NCBI GenBank assembly: GCA_902477645.1
Contig: CABSIA010000068.1
Span: 1-15,142, forward strand
DNA length: 15,142 nt
Direction: 5' to 3'
Origin: an uncultured Prevotella sp.
Lineage (GTDB): Bacteria > Bacteroidota > Bacteroidia > Bacteroidales > Bacteroidaceae
The position numbers were made by a program, and so were the translations under genes. A model generated the notes under the pieces. That model saw only the letters and a program-made list of their open reading frames with translations. It ran no database searches and was not told the origin of the DNA. Below, piece by piece: positions 1-6,810 of this stretch. How positions within the stretch are numbered: the stretch's first letter is position 1; every line of letters begins with the position of its first letter.

Positions 1-56
1 TGAGAGAAATTGCGGGACTCGACAACGAAAGCATTAGAAAAGCGATAGAAGAATAA
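1..56 (+). CDS. dxs: 3' end of probable 1-deoxy-D-xylulose-5-phosphate synthase
   Basis: Only the last 17 codons and a TAA stop (54-56) lie in the window. They read REIAGLDNESIRKAIEE. A short helical tail with a G-L-D-x-E-S-I pattern is typical of the DXS C-terminus. In Bacteroidales, dxs is commonly followed directly by trkA and trkH, as it is here with a 6-bp gap. The residues match but are too few to be decisive, so the name rests partly on gene order. Confidence 0.6.
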   Translation, partial: REIAGLDNESIRKAIEE

Positions 57-62
57 AAAATC

Positions 63-1406
63 ATGAAGATTATAATAGCGGGGGCATACGCCATTGGCAC
101 ACATCTGGCAAGGCTTCTCTCAAGAAACAACGAAGACATCACTCTTATTGATGAGGACGAGGAGAGACTGGCAAAAATAGGAGCCGACTTCGACATCCTC
201 ACCATGGCGGCATCGCCGGCAAGCATCAACACTCTTACCGATGCCGGGGTTGCCCACTCCGACTTGTTTATAGCCGTCACGAAATCACAAAGCCTGAACC
301 TCAACACGTGCATAATTGCCCATGCACTTGGCGCCCGCAAGACTGTGGCAAAGATAAGCGACGCCGAGTTTACCGCCAACGACAAGAAGGAATTTTTCCG
401 CAAACTGGGTGTCGACGAGCTTATTTATCCAGAGGTGCTCGCCGCCCGTGACATCATCAACGGGCTGAAAATGTCGTGGGTGCGCCAGCGGTGGGATGTC
501 CACGACAGTGCCCTCGTAATGCTCGGAATAAAACTCCGTGAGGCATGCGAGATTCTGAACAAGCCGCTGAAAGACATCAGCGGTCCTAACGATCCTTACC
601 ACGTTGTAGCAATAAAGCGAGGCACCGATACCATAATTCCTGGCGGCAACGATGTTCTCGAGCTTTACGACCTCGTTTACTTTATGACCACAAGGCAATA
701 CATACCGTATATAAGGAAAATTGTAGGCAAGGAACACTATGTCGATGTAAAGAACGTAATGGTAATGGGAGGCGGCACAACTGCCGTCAGAGCCATTCAG
801 ACCATGCCTGAGTACATGGACGTAAAAGTACTGGAAATAAGCACCGAACGCTGTGAGGTGCTGAACGACCTGCTTGACAACGACAAGACACTTATCATAA
901 ACGGTGACGGACGAGACATTCCGCTGCTCAACGAGGAAGGCATAAAAAACACGCAGGCTTTCGTGGCCCTTACAGGAAATGCCGAGACAAACATTCTGGC
1001 ATGCCTTACGGCGAAAAGACTTGGCGTAAGAAAAACAGTAGCCATGGTCGAGAACATCGACTACATCAGCATGGCAGAAAGCCTCGATATCGGCACCATC
1101 ATAAATAAGAAAGCTATAGCGGCAAGCCGAATATACCAGCTGATGCTCGACGCTGACGTTATGAACGTGACATTCCTGATGTCGGCAAATGCCGACGTGG
1201 CCGAGTTTATACCCAAAGAAGACTCCAAGGTGACAAAGAAACCCGTAAAAGACCTCGGACTGCCACAAGGCATGACAATAGGAGGACTTGTGCGCAACGG
1301 CGAGGGAATGCTCGTATCCGGCAACACACAAATTATGGCAGGCGACTCTGTGGTAGTATTCTGCCATGGCATGAACATGAAAAAAATAGAAAGGCTATTC
1401 AATTGA
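63..1406 (+). CDS. trkA: Trk system K+ uptake regulatory protein TrkA
   Basis: This is the cytoplasmic gating subunit that binds NAD(H)/nucleotides and controls the TrkH K+ channel. At 447 aa it has the full double-module length: a Rossmann TrkA_N domain at about 1-120, TrkA_C at about 140-220, a second Rossmann domain from about 230 with the glycine-rich stretch VMVMGGGTTA (232-241), and a second TrkA_C at about 370-447. The first nucleotide loop reads GAYAIG (7-12), with Tyr9 where the classical GxGxxG has its middle Gly. The first acidic strand end is TLIDED (27-32). The ATG lies 6 bp after the dxs-like stop, and the TGA stop overlaps the trkH start, so the two are translationally coupled. 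Family assignment is secure. Confidence 0.95.
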   Translation: MKIIIAGAYAIGTHLARLLSRNNEDITLIDEDEERLAKIGADFDILTMAASPASINTLTDAGVAHSDLFIAVTKSQSLNLNTCIIAHALGARKTVAKISDAEFTANDKKEFFRKLGVDELIYPEVLAARDIINGLKMSWVRQRWDVHDSALVMLGIKLREACEILNKPLKDISGPNDPYHVVAIKRGTDTIIPGGNDVLELYDLVYFMTTRQYIPYIRKIVGKEHYVDVKNVMVMGGGTTAVRAIQTMPEYMDVKVLEISTERCEVLNDLLDNDKTLIINGDGRDIPLLNEEGIKNTQAFVALTGNAETNILACLTAKRLGVRKTVAMVENIDYISMAESLDIGTIINKKAIAASRIYQLMLDADVMNVTFLMSANADVAEFIPKEDSKVTKKPVKDLGLPQGMTIGGLVRNGEGMLVSGNTQIMAGDSVVVFCHGMNMKKIERLFN

Positions 1407-2860
1407 TAAACTCAAAGATTATATATAAGATTTTAGGCTCGCTGCTCTTCATAGAGGCCTCGCTCATGATATGGTGCCTGGCTGTGGCACTGGTCTATCA
1501 CGAGGACGATGTTTTCTCATTCCTGGTATCAATCATCGTAACTATAATTGCAGGAATATCCCTCAGATATATGGGACACGATGCCGACAACAACCTCTCA
1601 CGACGTGACGCATATCTCGTGGTGACACTGGCATGGACCATCTTCTCGCTCTTCGGCACCATGCCCTACATGGCAGGCGGCTACATAGACAACTTCACCG
1701 ACGCTTTCTTTGAGACAATGTCGGGCTTCACCACCACCGGGGCAACCATCCTGAACGATGTCGAGCGCCTGCCCCACGGCATATTGTTCTGGAGGTCGCT
1801 GACACAATGGATAGGCGGATTGGGAATTGTATTCTTCACAATAGCCTTGTTACCGTCAATGGTTGGCGGCTCTACGAAGATATTCGCTGCCGAGGCGACA
1901 GGCCCGATAAAAACAAAACTTCACCCGCGCCTTTCCATGAGCGCAAAATGGCTGTGGGCCGTATACCTGACTATTACCCTTGCCTGCATGGGCAGTTATC
2001 TGCTGTGTGGCATGAATTGGTATGAGGCACTGAATTTCTCCATGACCTCTACGTCTACAGGCGGTTTCTCCATCTACAACAACAGCATTGCCCATTTCCA
2101 CTCCCCACAGATAGAGTATCTGGCTACATTCTTCTGTTTTCTCTCCGGTGTAAATTTCTCCTTGCTGTATTTCTCCATATCGAAATTAAAATTCGGCGAC
2201 CTGCTGCGTAACGGTGAGTTCAAGTTTTATCTGTTTGCCGTTCTCTCAGCCACCGCGCTCATCACATATTGCCTCACCGCATACAACAGCTACGACTTCG
2301 AACAAGCCTTGCGCAGCGCCTTGTTCCAGGTAGTATCAGTCATAACCACAACAGGCTATTGCAACGATGATGCCAGCAACTGGCATCGTGTAACATGGGT
2401 GGTGCTGATTGTCTACATGTTCCTCGGTGCCAACTCGGGATCTACCAGCGGCGGTTTCAAGAGCATCCGCATGGTCATGATATTCAAGATCATAAAAAAC
2501 GAGTTCAGGCAAATTCTGCACCCCAACGCCGTTGTACCACTGAAAATAAACTCTATGAATGTGCCGATGCAGAAACGTGTCACGCTGTTGGCTTTTCTTA
2601 CATCATACATAATAATTCTTGTCATATCGACATTCATAATGACAATACTCGGAGTTGAGAGCACCGATGCCGTCAGCATCAGCTTCAGCAGCCTGGGCAA
2701 CGTTGGACTGGCTCTTGGCAACTCTATAAACCTCACCGATTCCTGGAACTCACTGCCAACTCTCGGCAAATGGCTGTCTGCAACACTGATGCTGATAGGG
2801 CGTCTTGAGATATTCTCCGTTCTTATGATATTCACACCTGCATTCTGGAAAGAGAATTAA
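1403..2860 (+). CDS. trkH: Trk system K+ transporter, TrkH channel subunit
   Basis: A 485-aa polytopic inner-membrane protein of the TrkH/KtrB superfamily of K+ channels. All four pore-loop filters are visible: FTTTGAT (109-115), STSTGGF (216-222), ITTTGYC (314-320) and SLGNVG (430-435). Hydrophobic segments surround each one. The loop GANSGSTSGGF (342-352) matches the conserved intramembrane gate region. The start is TTG at 1403, giving MINSKII. It overlaps the trkA TGA (1404-1406), and starting at an internal ATG (codon 22) would remove most of the first membrane helix. TrkA and TrkH form one functional unit, so co-translation fits. The length is normal for the family. Confidence 0.95.
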   Translation: MINSKIIYKILGSLLFIEASLMIWCLAVALVYHEDDVFSFLVSIIVTIIAGISLRYMGHDADNNLSRRDAYLVVTLAWTIFSLFGTMPYMAGGYIDNFTDAFFETMSGFTTTGATILNDVERLPHGILFWRSLTQWIGGLGIVFFTIALLPSMVGGSTKIFAAEATGPIKTKLHPRLSMSAKWLWAVYLTITLACMGSYLLCGMNWYEALNFSMTSTSTGGFSIYNNSIAHFHSPQIEYLATFFCFLSGVNFSLLYFSISKLKFGDLLRNGEFKFYLFAVLSATALITYCLTAYNSYDFEQALRSALFQVVSVITTTGYCNDDASNWHRVTWVVLIVYMFLGANSGSTSGGFKSIRMVMIFKIIKNEFRQILHPNAVVPLKINSMNVPMQKRVTLLAFLTSYIIILVISTFIMTILGVESTDAVSISFSSLGNVGLALGNSINLTDSWNSLPTLGKWLSATLMLIGRLEIFSVLMIFTPAFWKEN

Positions 2861-2882
2861 AAAACACTATTCATTAAAAAAC

Positions 2883-3845
2883 ATGGAACCTCTAAAATTT
2901 AAACCGCTGCTTAAGCAGACCCTTTGGGGAGGAAACAAAATTACCGCATTTAAGAATATTGACAGCAGTCTGCAAAATATAGGCGAGAGCTGGGAAATAT
3001 CAGGAGTAAAAGGCAACGAGACCATTGTTGCCAACGGACAATACGCCGGGACACCGCTCAACAGCCTTGTGGCAGAGCTGAAAGGCGGGCTTATAGGCGA
3101 GGCCAACTACAAGCGTTTTGGCAACGAGTTCCCGTTACTGATAAAATTCATCGACGCATGTCAGGATCTCTCCATACAAGTACATCCCTCTGATGAAATT
3201 GCTGTAAGACAAGGAAAAGAAAGAGGAAAAACCGAAATGTGGTATGCGCTATGCTCTGACACAAATGCCAAGCTCTACAACGGACTTAAAAAAGTTATAA
3301 CACCTGAGCAATACAAGGAAATGGTAGCCAACGACACAATAACCGATGCACTGGCTCAATACAATGTCTGCGAGGGCGATGTGTTTTTCATTCCCGCCGG
3401 CAGAATTCACGCCATCGGTAAAGGATGTTTTGTTGCAGAAATTCAGCAGACAAGCGATGTCACATACCGCATATACGATTTCAAGCGCAAGGACAAGGAC
3501 GGCAACTACCGTCAGCTCCACACAGAGGAGGCAGCCGAGTGCATAGACTACAATGTGAGTGAAGACTACCGCACATACTATACCACAACGCCCAACCACG
3601 GTGAGGAAGTTGTCAGCTGCCCATATTTCACGACTGCCGTTTACACCGTTGAAGACTCACTCGACATCAATTGTGCTGATATCGACAGCTTTGTAATCCT
3701 GATTGCCACAAATGGCGAGGCCGTCTTAACCGACAGCTCCGGCAACAGCACATCGATAAAAGCTGGTGAGACTGTCCTGTTCCCGGCAACAAACAGCAAT
3801 ATCAAGATTGAGGGCAACATCACTCTTCTTGGGACGTGGGTGTGA
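2883..3845 (+). CDS. manA: Mannose-6-phosphate isomerase, type I, zinc-dependent
   Basis: A cytoplasmic enzyme interconverting mannose-6-phosphate and fructose-6-phosphate, linking mannose use to GDP-mannose supply. At 320 aa it is the short bacterial form of the type I cupin family. The four zinc ligands are visible: Gln99 and His101 in LSIQVHPSDE, Glu118 in GKTEMWY and His176 in PAGRIHAIG. The N-terminal KPLLKQTLWGG is the usual family opening. Its ATG is 22 bp after the trkH stop, so it may share the upstream transcript, although potassium uptake and mannose metabolism are not functionally related. Its 3' end overlaps the convergent DUF4435 gene by 26 bp. Confidence 0.95.
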   Translation: MEPLKFKPLLKQTLWGGNKITAFKNIDSSLQNIGESWEISGVKGNETIVANGQYAGTPLNSLVAELKGGLIGEANYKRFGNEFPLLIKFIDACQDLSIQVHPSDEIAVRQGKERGKTEMWYALCSDTNAKLYNGLKKVITPEQYKEMVANDTITDALAQYNVCEGDVFFIPAGRIHAIGKGCFVAEIQQTSDVTYRIYDFKRKDKDGNYRQLHTEEAAECIDYNVSEDYRTYYTTTPNHGEEVVSCPYFTTAVYTVEDSLDINCADIDSFVILIATNGEAVLTDSSGNSTSIKAGETVLFPATNSNIKIEGNITLLGTWV

Positions 3846-4830
3846 GAAACTCCTCAATGTCCTTTAATATCCTGTTGAAGGGCTCTGAAGTCTGATAACC
3901 ATAGTTTTTTTTCAGCATCGAGGTAACGTCTGAGATACTGTTGGCATAACACGACAGCTCATTGCGGCACTGGGTTCCGTGCAAACTTTGGCGCGAAATC
4001 TCCGCCTGCCGCTCTCTGACCAAGGCCTGACAAACCCTCGTAAGCACAGGTTCCACCACCTTCTCAAACAGGTGGTGTCCCTGTATATACAGGTACGTGG
4101 TGTCGGGAGTAACGCCCAGACGTTTAATATCTTCTTTCACTGCAAGATAGCTTTCTTTGGCTTTCGGATGCCTGCGTTTTAGCCATTCCACCTTGCGCCC
4201 CACTTTCTGACGCAAATGCTGTAAAAGTTCCTCTGCCGAAGCTATCGAGAATTTTCCAAGCTCTACAGCCTTTACAAAATCCGAAATCGAGAACTCACGG
4301 TACAATTCATTGCGATAGTGCCAGATGCTCCACACAAACAGCGGGAAGATGGCCTGCGAATATTGCCTCATAAACTCGGCAATGTCGAAAATGGCATGGT
4401 CGTTCAAAGTTACGCCCACACAAACATCGTGTAGCGACGGGGCATAGCACTGAAGGTTCTCTATGGCGTATGCGTATGTGTGGAACACGTATCTGTTTTC
4501 TGCTATCCGCTTCGAAACCGGCGACGCGCCCTGCATCAGAAAGTCGTAGTCGGCATCTACACAGGCTATCATGTCACGGCCCACGCTGTCGCCCACCAGA
4601 CTCATAAGAACGGCTTTTTTTCCACGTTCCAAATGTTGCGTCCTGGCAGGCAGCATAACCTCAAAATATCTCTCCCCGTTCTCAAAACGGCTCAACACCG
4701 AACGCCAGAAAAATATGTCATCGTAGCTCTCGACGTAAGCCACTATCCTGCGCCGTGCCTTTTTTGAGGTTAGTCTGTTGGCAGCCTCAATATAAGCTGA
4801 AGATATCTGTTCATTAAGTCGTTTTGCCAT
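3820..4830 (-). CDS. DUF4435 (TOPRIM-like) protein, AriB-like partner of the adjacent ATPase
   Basis: A 336-aa soluble protein. The N-terminal half shows a TOPRIM-like pattern: an acidic residue after a strand in IVAYVESYDD (Glu34), then the D-x-D-x-D cluster ACVDADYD (Asp92, 94, 96), then FHTYAYAIEN (116-125), the Y-x-I-E-N motif typical of DUF4435. The C-terminal half is helical and charged. DUF4435 proteins encoded next to an ABC-type ATPase are the effector (AriB) of PARIS anti-phage systems, where the ATPase holds the effector until a phage anti-restriction protein is sensed. The gene follows the broken ATPase at 4933-5783 on the same strand with a 102-bp gap, the usual ariA-ariB order. 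It is itself open and full length. The start ATG at 4830 gives MAKRLNEQ. It may have its own promoter (4907-4914). The family assignment is firm; the PARIS role is inferred from the pairing. Confidence 0.75.
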   Translation of the reverse strand: MAKRLNEQISSAYIEAANRLTSKKARRRIVAYVESYDDIFFWRSVLSRFENGERYFEVMLPARTQHLERGKKAVLMSLVGDSVGRDMIACVDADYDFLMQGASPVSKRIAENRYVFHTYAYAIENLQCYAPSLHDVCVGVTLNDHAIFDIAEFMRQYSQAIFPLFVWSIWHYRNELYREFSISDFVKAVELGKFSIASAEELLQHLRQKVGRKVEWLKRRHPKAKESYLAVKEDIKRLGVTPDTTYLYIQGHHLFEKVVEPVLTRVCQALVRERQAEISRQSLHGTQCRNELSCYANSISDVTSMLKKNYGYQTSEPFNRILKDIEEFLTPTSQEE

Positions 4831-4845
4831 GAGTATATAAGATAA

Positions 4846-4970
4846 GCCCTCTCCCCCTGCCCCTCATCAAAAGGGAGGGAGTAATTACCATTAAGGGATG
4901 AAAATACAAATATAATTATAAATTAAGGCATATCACTCCACTCCCTTTTGGTGAGGGGGTATGGGTGAGG
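4846..4970. repeat. Inverted pair of C/G-rich palindromic (REP-like) repeat arms
   Basis: The left arm at 4846-4882 is rich in CCCTC/CCCC and ends ATCAAAAGGGAGGGAGT. The right arm at 4935-4970 reads as its imperfect reverse complement (ACTCC..CTCCCTTTTGGTGAGGGG). The shared core is the CTC-A-[CT]-CAAAAGGGAG block. Between the arms lies an AT-rich 52-bp spacer. Such CCCTC...CAAAAGGGAGAGGG units are a dispersed intergenic repeat type seen in many bacteria. The right arm supplies the last codons of the ATPase gene. The pair may form a hairpin or be a small mobile repeat. Confidence 0.7.
4907..4914 (-). promoter_or_regulatory. Possible Bacteroidota -7 box upstream of the DUF4435 gene
   Basis: On the minus strand the bases read TATATTTG, a full TAnnTTTG match, in the AT-rich spacer between the two repeat arms. 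A start site here would give a leader of about 70 nt containing the left repeat arm. No clear -33 TTTG is seen, because the repeat arm occupies that position. This is only a possible second promoter, allowing the effector to be expressed apart from the ATPase. Confidence 0.35.
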
Positions 4971-5448
4971 CTGTGTCTGTGATGTCCGAAACCTCCGTAA
5001 CACTGTCAAGCCATCCGTTCATTATCACGGCAGGGCTGTGCGTGGTCAGAACGATCTGCACATTGGGGTTCAGCTCCAAAATAAGGTCTATGAGCTGTTT
5101 TTGCCATTCCACATGCAGGCTGACCTCCGGCTCGTCCATGAAGAGCACGTATGGCTGTCCGTCTTCGACAAGTACCGTCAGCAATATCACCAGCATCTGT
5201 TTCTCGCCGCTCGACAGCTGATAAGGCAGCAGTGTCTCACCAATCTGCGAGAAACGTATCTCGTTCTCTGTGCGGACAATTTTTTTGCCCGTATCGGCAA
5301 ACAGGTCGTCTACAATATCCTGGAATTTCCGCTTTGGCTCGCTCAATGCCTGCGCCTTCAGCGGCGCATCGGCATCACCACTCTGCAATGTGGCAATTAT
5401 CCGGTTGCCTACGTTTACCTGATAGTCGAGATATTTTCGCTGCAACAA
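4933..5448 (-). CDS. C-terminal fragment of the AriA-like ATPase (signature and Walker B half)
   Basis: The 171-aa frame counted from a TTG at 5448 is not a convincing gene start. Coding similarity continues upstream in the same frame (LSLVTELDWQLF) to the frameshift. Seen here are LSSGEKQML (residues 78-86), Walker B and the D-loop region YVLFMDEPEVSLH (100-112) and the H-switch LTTHSPAVI (134-142). The final dozen or so residues come from the right arm of the inverted repeat, with the TGA stop (4933-4935) at the arm's edge. This fragment would be made only if the frameshift is bypassed or translation restarts. Confidence 0.65.
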   Translation of the reverse strand: MLQRKYLDYQVNVGNRIIATLQSGDADAPLKAQALSEPKRKFQDIVDDLFADTGKKIVRTENEIRFSQIGETLLPYQLSSGEKQMLVILLTVLVEDGQPYVLFMDEPEVSLHVEWQKQLIDLILELNPNVQIVLTTHSPAVIMNGWLDSVTEVSDITDTASPIPPHQKGVE

Positions 5449-5480
5449 AAACAGCTGCCAATCAAGTTCGGTGACAAGAC

Positions 5481-5783
5481 TTAAATCTTTGCCATCGTAT
5501 CAGAATTCATCAGCGGGCGGTCGAACGAGCGGATCACGTCATATCTTATCCACTTCGCATCCTCCGGCACCACCTTCAGCCGCACCCCTTTCAGCAGATG
5601 GCTCGGAAACTCCCCACCCTGCGACAATCCCTTCACGACTTTATTCAGAATGGTACTTTTTCCGACACCATTCACACCACTCAGTATGTTTACCTTGCGA
5701 TTAAGATTCCACACAATGTGTTTTTTCCCGCTCCAGAGCGAGTCTATCTCTATCTGCTTAATGTAGTCTGCGTATTTCTGCAT
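5481..5783 (-). CDS. N-terminal fragment of the AriA-like ATPase (Walker A half)
   Basis: A 100-aa open frame from ATG 5783 (MQKYADYIKQIEIDSLW) to a premature TAA. It carries the first ABC strand pair and a complete Walker A with GKST, followed by a helix (ILNKVVKGLSQGG). No ATPase can be formed from this piece alone, because the signature and Walker B are in the other fragment. The 5' end has a good -7 box about 36 bp upstream, so the fragment is probably still transcribed. Confidence 0.7.
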   Translation of the reverse strand: MQKYADYIKQIEIDSLWSGKKHIVWNLNRKVNILSGVNGVGKSTILNKVVKGLSQGGEFPSHLLKGVRLKVVPEDAKWIRYDVIRSFDRPLMNSDTMAKI

Positions 5784-5819
5784 AATGTCTCACAGGTATT
5801 ATGTTGATGAACGTTTCTG

Positions 5820-5827
5820 CAAATATA
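5820..5827 (-). promoter_or_regulatory. -7 promoter box of the ATPase / DUF4435 operon
   Basis: The minus strand reads TATATTTG, an exact TAnnTTTG. A start a few bases downstream would give a leader of roughly 30 nt before ATG 5783. A TTG further upstream (minus strand, about 5843-5845) is a weak -33 candidate at slightly short spacing. Confidence 0.5.
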
Positions 5828-5912
5828 CTTATAAATATGACACAACCGCCATATCTTTCACTTTTTTTACAAAAAAACTTCTGCTGCTCTTCGGAATTAT
5901 AGAAAAAAGCAA

Positions 5913-5920
5913 TACCTTTG
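5913..5920 (+). promoter_or_regulatory. -7 promoter box just ahead of the M15 peptidase gene
   Basis: TACCTTTG is an exact TAnnTTTG and ends only 7 bases before the ATG at 5928. With the usual start-site distance, transcription would begin at or next to the start codon, so the mRNA would be leaderless or nearly so. The -33 region is weak. Confidence 0.5.
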
Positions 5921-5927
5921 CGTCCGC

Positions 5928-6620
5928 ATGAGAACATTGATTTTTACCATACTTCTTGCCATTGTCTCCACCCTCCATGCCGAAGATCCATGGAAGGCAG
6001 GCACAATTGTCAGCACACAAGAGATTGAGACAAAAGGACTCGGAGCATTCTTTGCAGCCGACACCATAAACGATGGGGTTTTCATGCGCATGCAGGGCAA
6101 ATCCATACCTGCCAGATGCGAGATTAGCAGGAAATCGCTGCGCTACCTGCGAGTGCTGCATGCCGACGGCAAAGGAAACACACGTCGTGGAGAAATAGTA
6201 TGCAACGCTGCCATTGCCGATGATCTCGTAGACATCTTCATGCAACTGTTCAAAGCCCGCTACCCCATTGAGCGCATCAGCCTCATAGACAACTACAACG
6301 CCAACGACGAGGCATCGATGGCAGCCAACAACACCAGCGCATTTTGCTACCGCCGCATTGCCGGCTCACAAAAGTTGTCGCGACATTCTCTGGGTATGGC
6401 CATAGACATAAATCCGCTATACAATCCATGCGTGAAAATCCGAAAAAACGGACAACGCACGGTGCAGCCCGCCAATGCGAGACAATGGTGCAACCGTAAC
6501 CGCAACTTCTCATACAAAATCAGCAGGGGCGACCTGTGCTGCCGCCTGTTCAAACAACACGGTTTCCGATGGGGAGGCGACTGGAAAACGACAAAAGACT
6601 ATCAGCATTTTGAAAAATAA
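5928..6620 (+). CDS. Secreted M15-family peptidase (D-Ala-D-Ala carboxypeptidase / endolysin-like)
   Basis: A 230-aa protein with an N-terminal signal peptide (MRTLIFTILLAIVSTLHA, cleavage near Ala18), so it acts in the periplasm on peptidoglycan stem peptides. The C-terminal half has the M15 zinc site: SRHSLGMAIDINP gives His153 and Asp160, and the end YQHFEK gives His227. WGGDW (215-219) and KD before the last His carry the acidic residues that usually complete the site. Six Cys residues, including the CC pair at 204-205, suggest disulfides after export. The start is set by the signal peptide and by a -7 box immediately upstream. It is transcribed alone, divergently from the ATPase operon. 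Substrate specificity (D,D-, L,D- or L-Ala-D-Glu) cannot be read from the sequence. Confidence 0.85.
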   Translation: MRTLIFTILLAIVSTLHAEDPWKAGTIVSTQEIETKGLGAFFAADTINDGVFMRMQGKSIPARCEISRKSLRYLRVLHADGKGNTRRGEIVCNAAIADDLVDIFMQLFKARYPIERISLIDNYNANDEASMAANNTSAFCYRRIAGSQKLSRHSLGMAIDINPLYNPCVKIRKNGQRTVQPANARQWCNRNRNFSYKISRGDLCCRLFKQHGFRWGGDWKTTKDYQHFEK

Positions 6621-6723
6621 GTCCTGTATTTTTCCGCTGAGCCGTAAGTATCACTCCAAATATCGGATGAGCCAATTTTTAGAACCCACCTTAAAAAAAC
6701 TGTTTCATAAACCACAAAAAAAT

Positions 6724-6791
6724 GCAACCGCTTGCGATGGCTGATGAACCCGCTTGCGATGGCTATTGCAAGCGGTTGCGATGGTATATGC
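6724..6791. repeat. Three 22-bp tandem repeats containing a 12-bp perfect palindrome
   Basis: The nonamer TTGCGATGG occurs at 6732, 6754 and 6776, exactly 22 bp apart, in units 6726-6747, 6748-6769 and 6770-6791. The first and third units also pair: GCAACCGCTTGC (6724-6735) is the exact reverse complement of GCAAGCGGTTGC (6768-6779). A shorter hairpin uses CCGCTTGC of the second unit (6750-6757). It lies between two convergent genes, so it may act as a bidirectional terminator, though no clean T-run follows. Confidence 0.8.
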
Positions 6792-6810
6792 TACATATAT
6801 CTCAAAACTG

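Larger units (their letters stand above)
4933..5783 (-). pseudogene. ABC-type AAA ATPase (AriA-like), split by a one-base frameshift
   Basis: Read through, the gene would encode about 283 aa: a small ABC/RecF-like ATPase of the kind paired with DUF4435 in PARIS systems. The N-terminal part has Walker A (GVNGVGKST, residues 36-44) and ends at TAA (5481-5483). The C-terminal part lies in the -1 frame and holds the signature LSSGEKQML, Walker B YVLFMDEPE and the switch TTHSP. The minus strand reads GCAAAGATTTAAGTC at the break. One extra T in the T3 run (5483-5485) would give A-K-I-L-S-L-V-T-E-L-D-W and rejoin the frames, so a T4-to-T3 contraction is the simplest explanation. It could be a real mutation, phase variation or a sequencing error. 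The last residues after SDITDT (SPIPPHQKGVE) are encoded by a repeat arm, so the native C-terminus also looks replaced. Confidence 0.85.

Noticed and set aside
285..1367. Long 360-codon open frame on the minus strand inside trkA
   Set aside because: It is antisense to a well-conserved gene, its protein is Cys/His/Tyr-rich with no domain pattern, and it has no promoter or independent support.
5478..5492. Programmed -1 frameshifting in the ATPase
   Set aside because: The site has no X-XXY-YYZ slippery heptamer in the right phase and I see no clear downstream structure. A simple T-run deletion is more likely, though not excluded.
6724..6791. CRISPR array
   Set aside because: Units of 22 bp directly abut with no unique spacers, and there are only three. 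They are tandem repeats.
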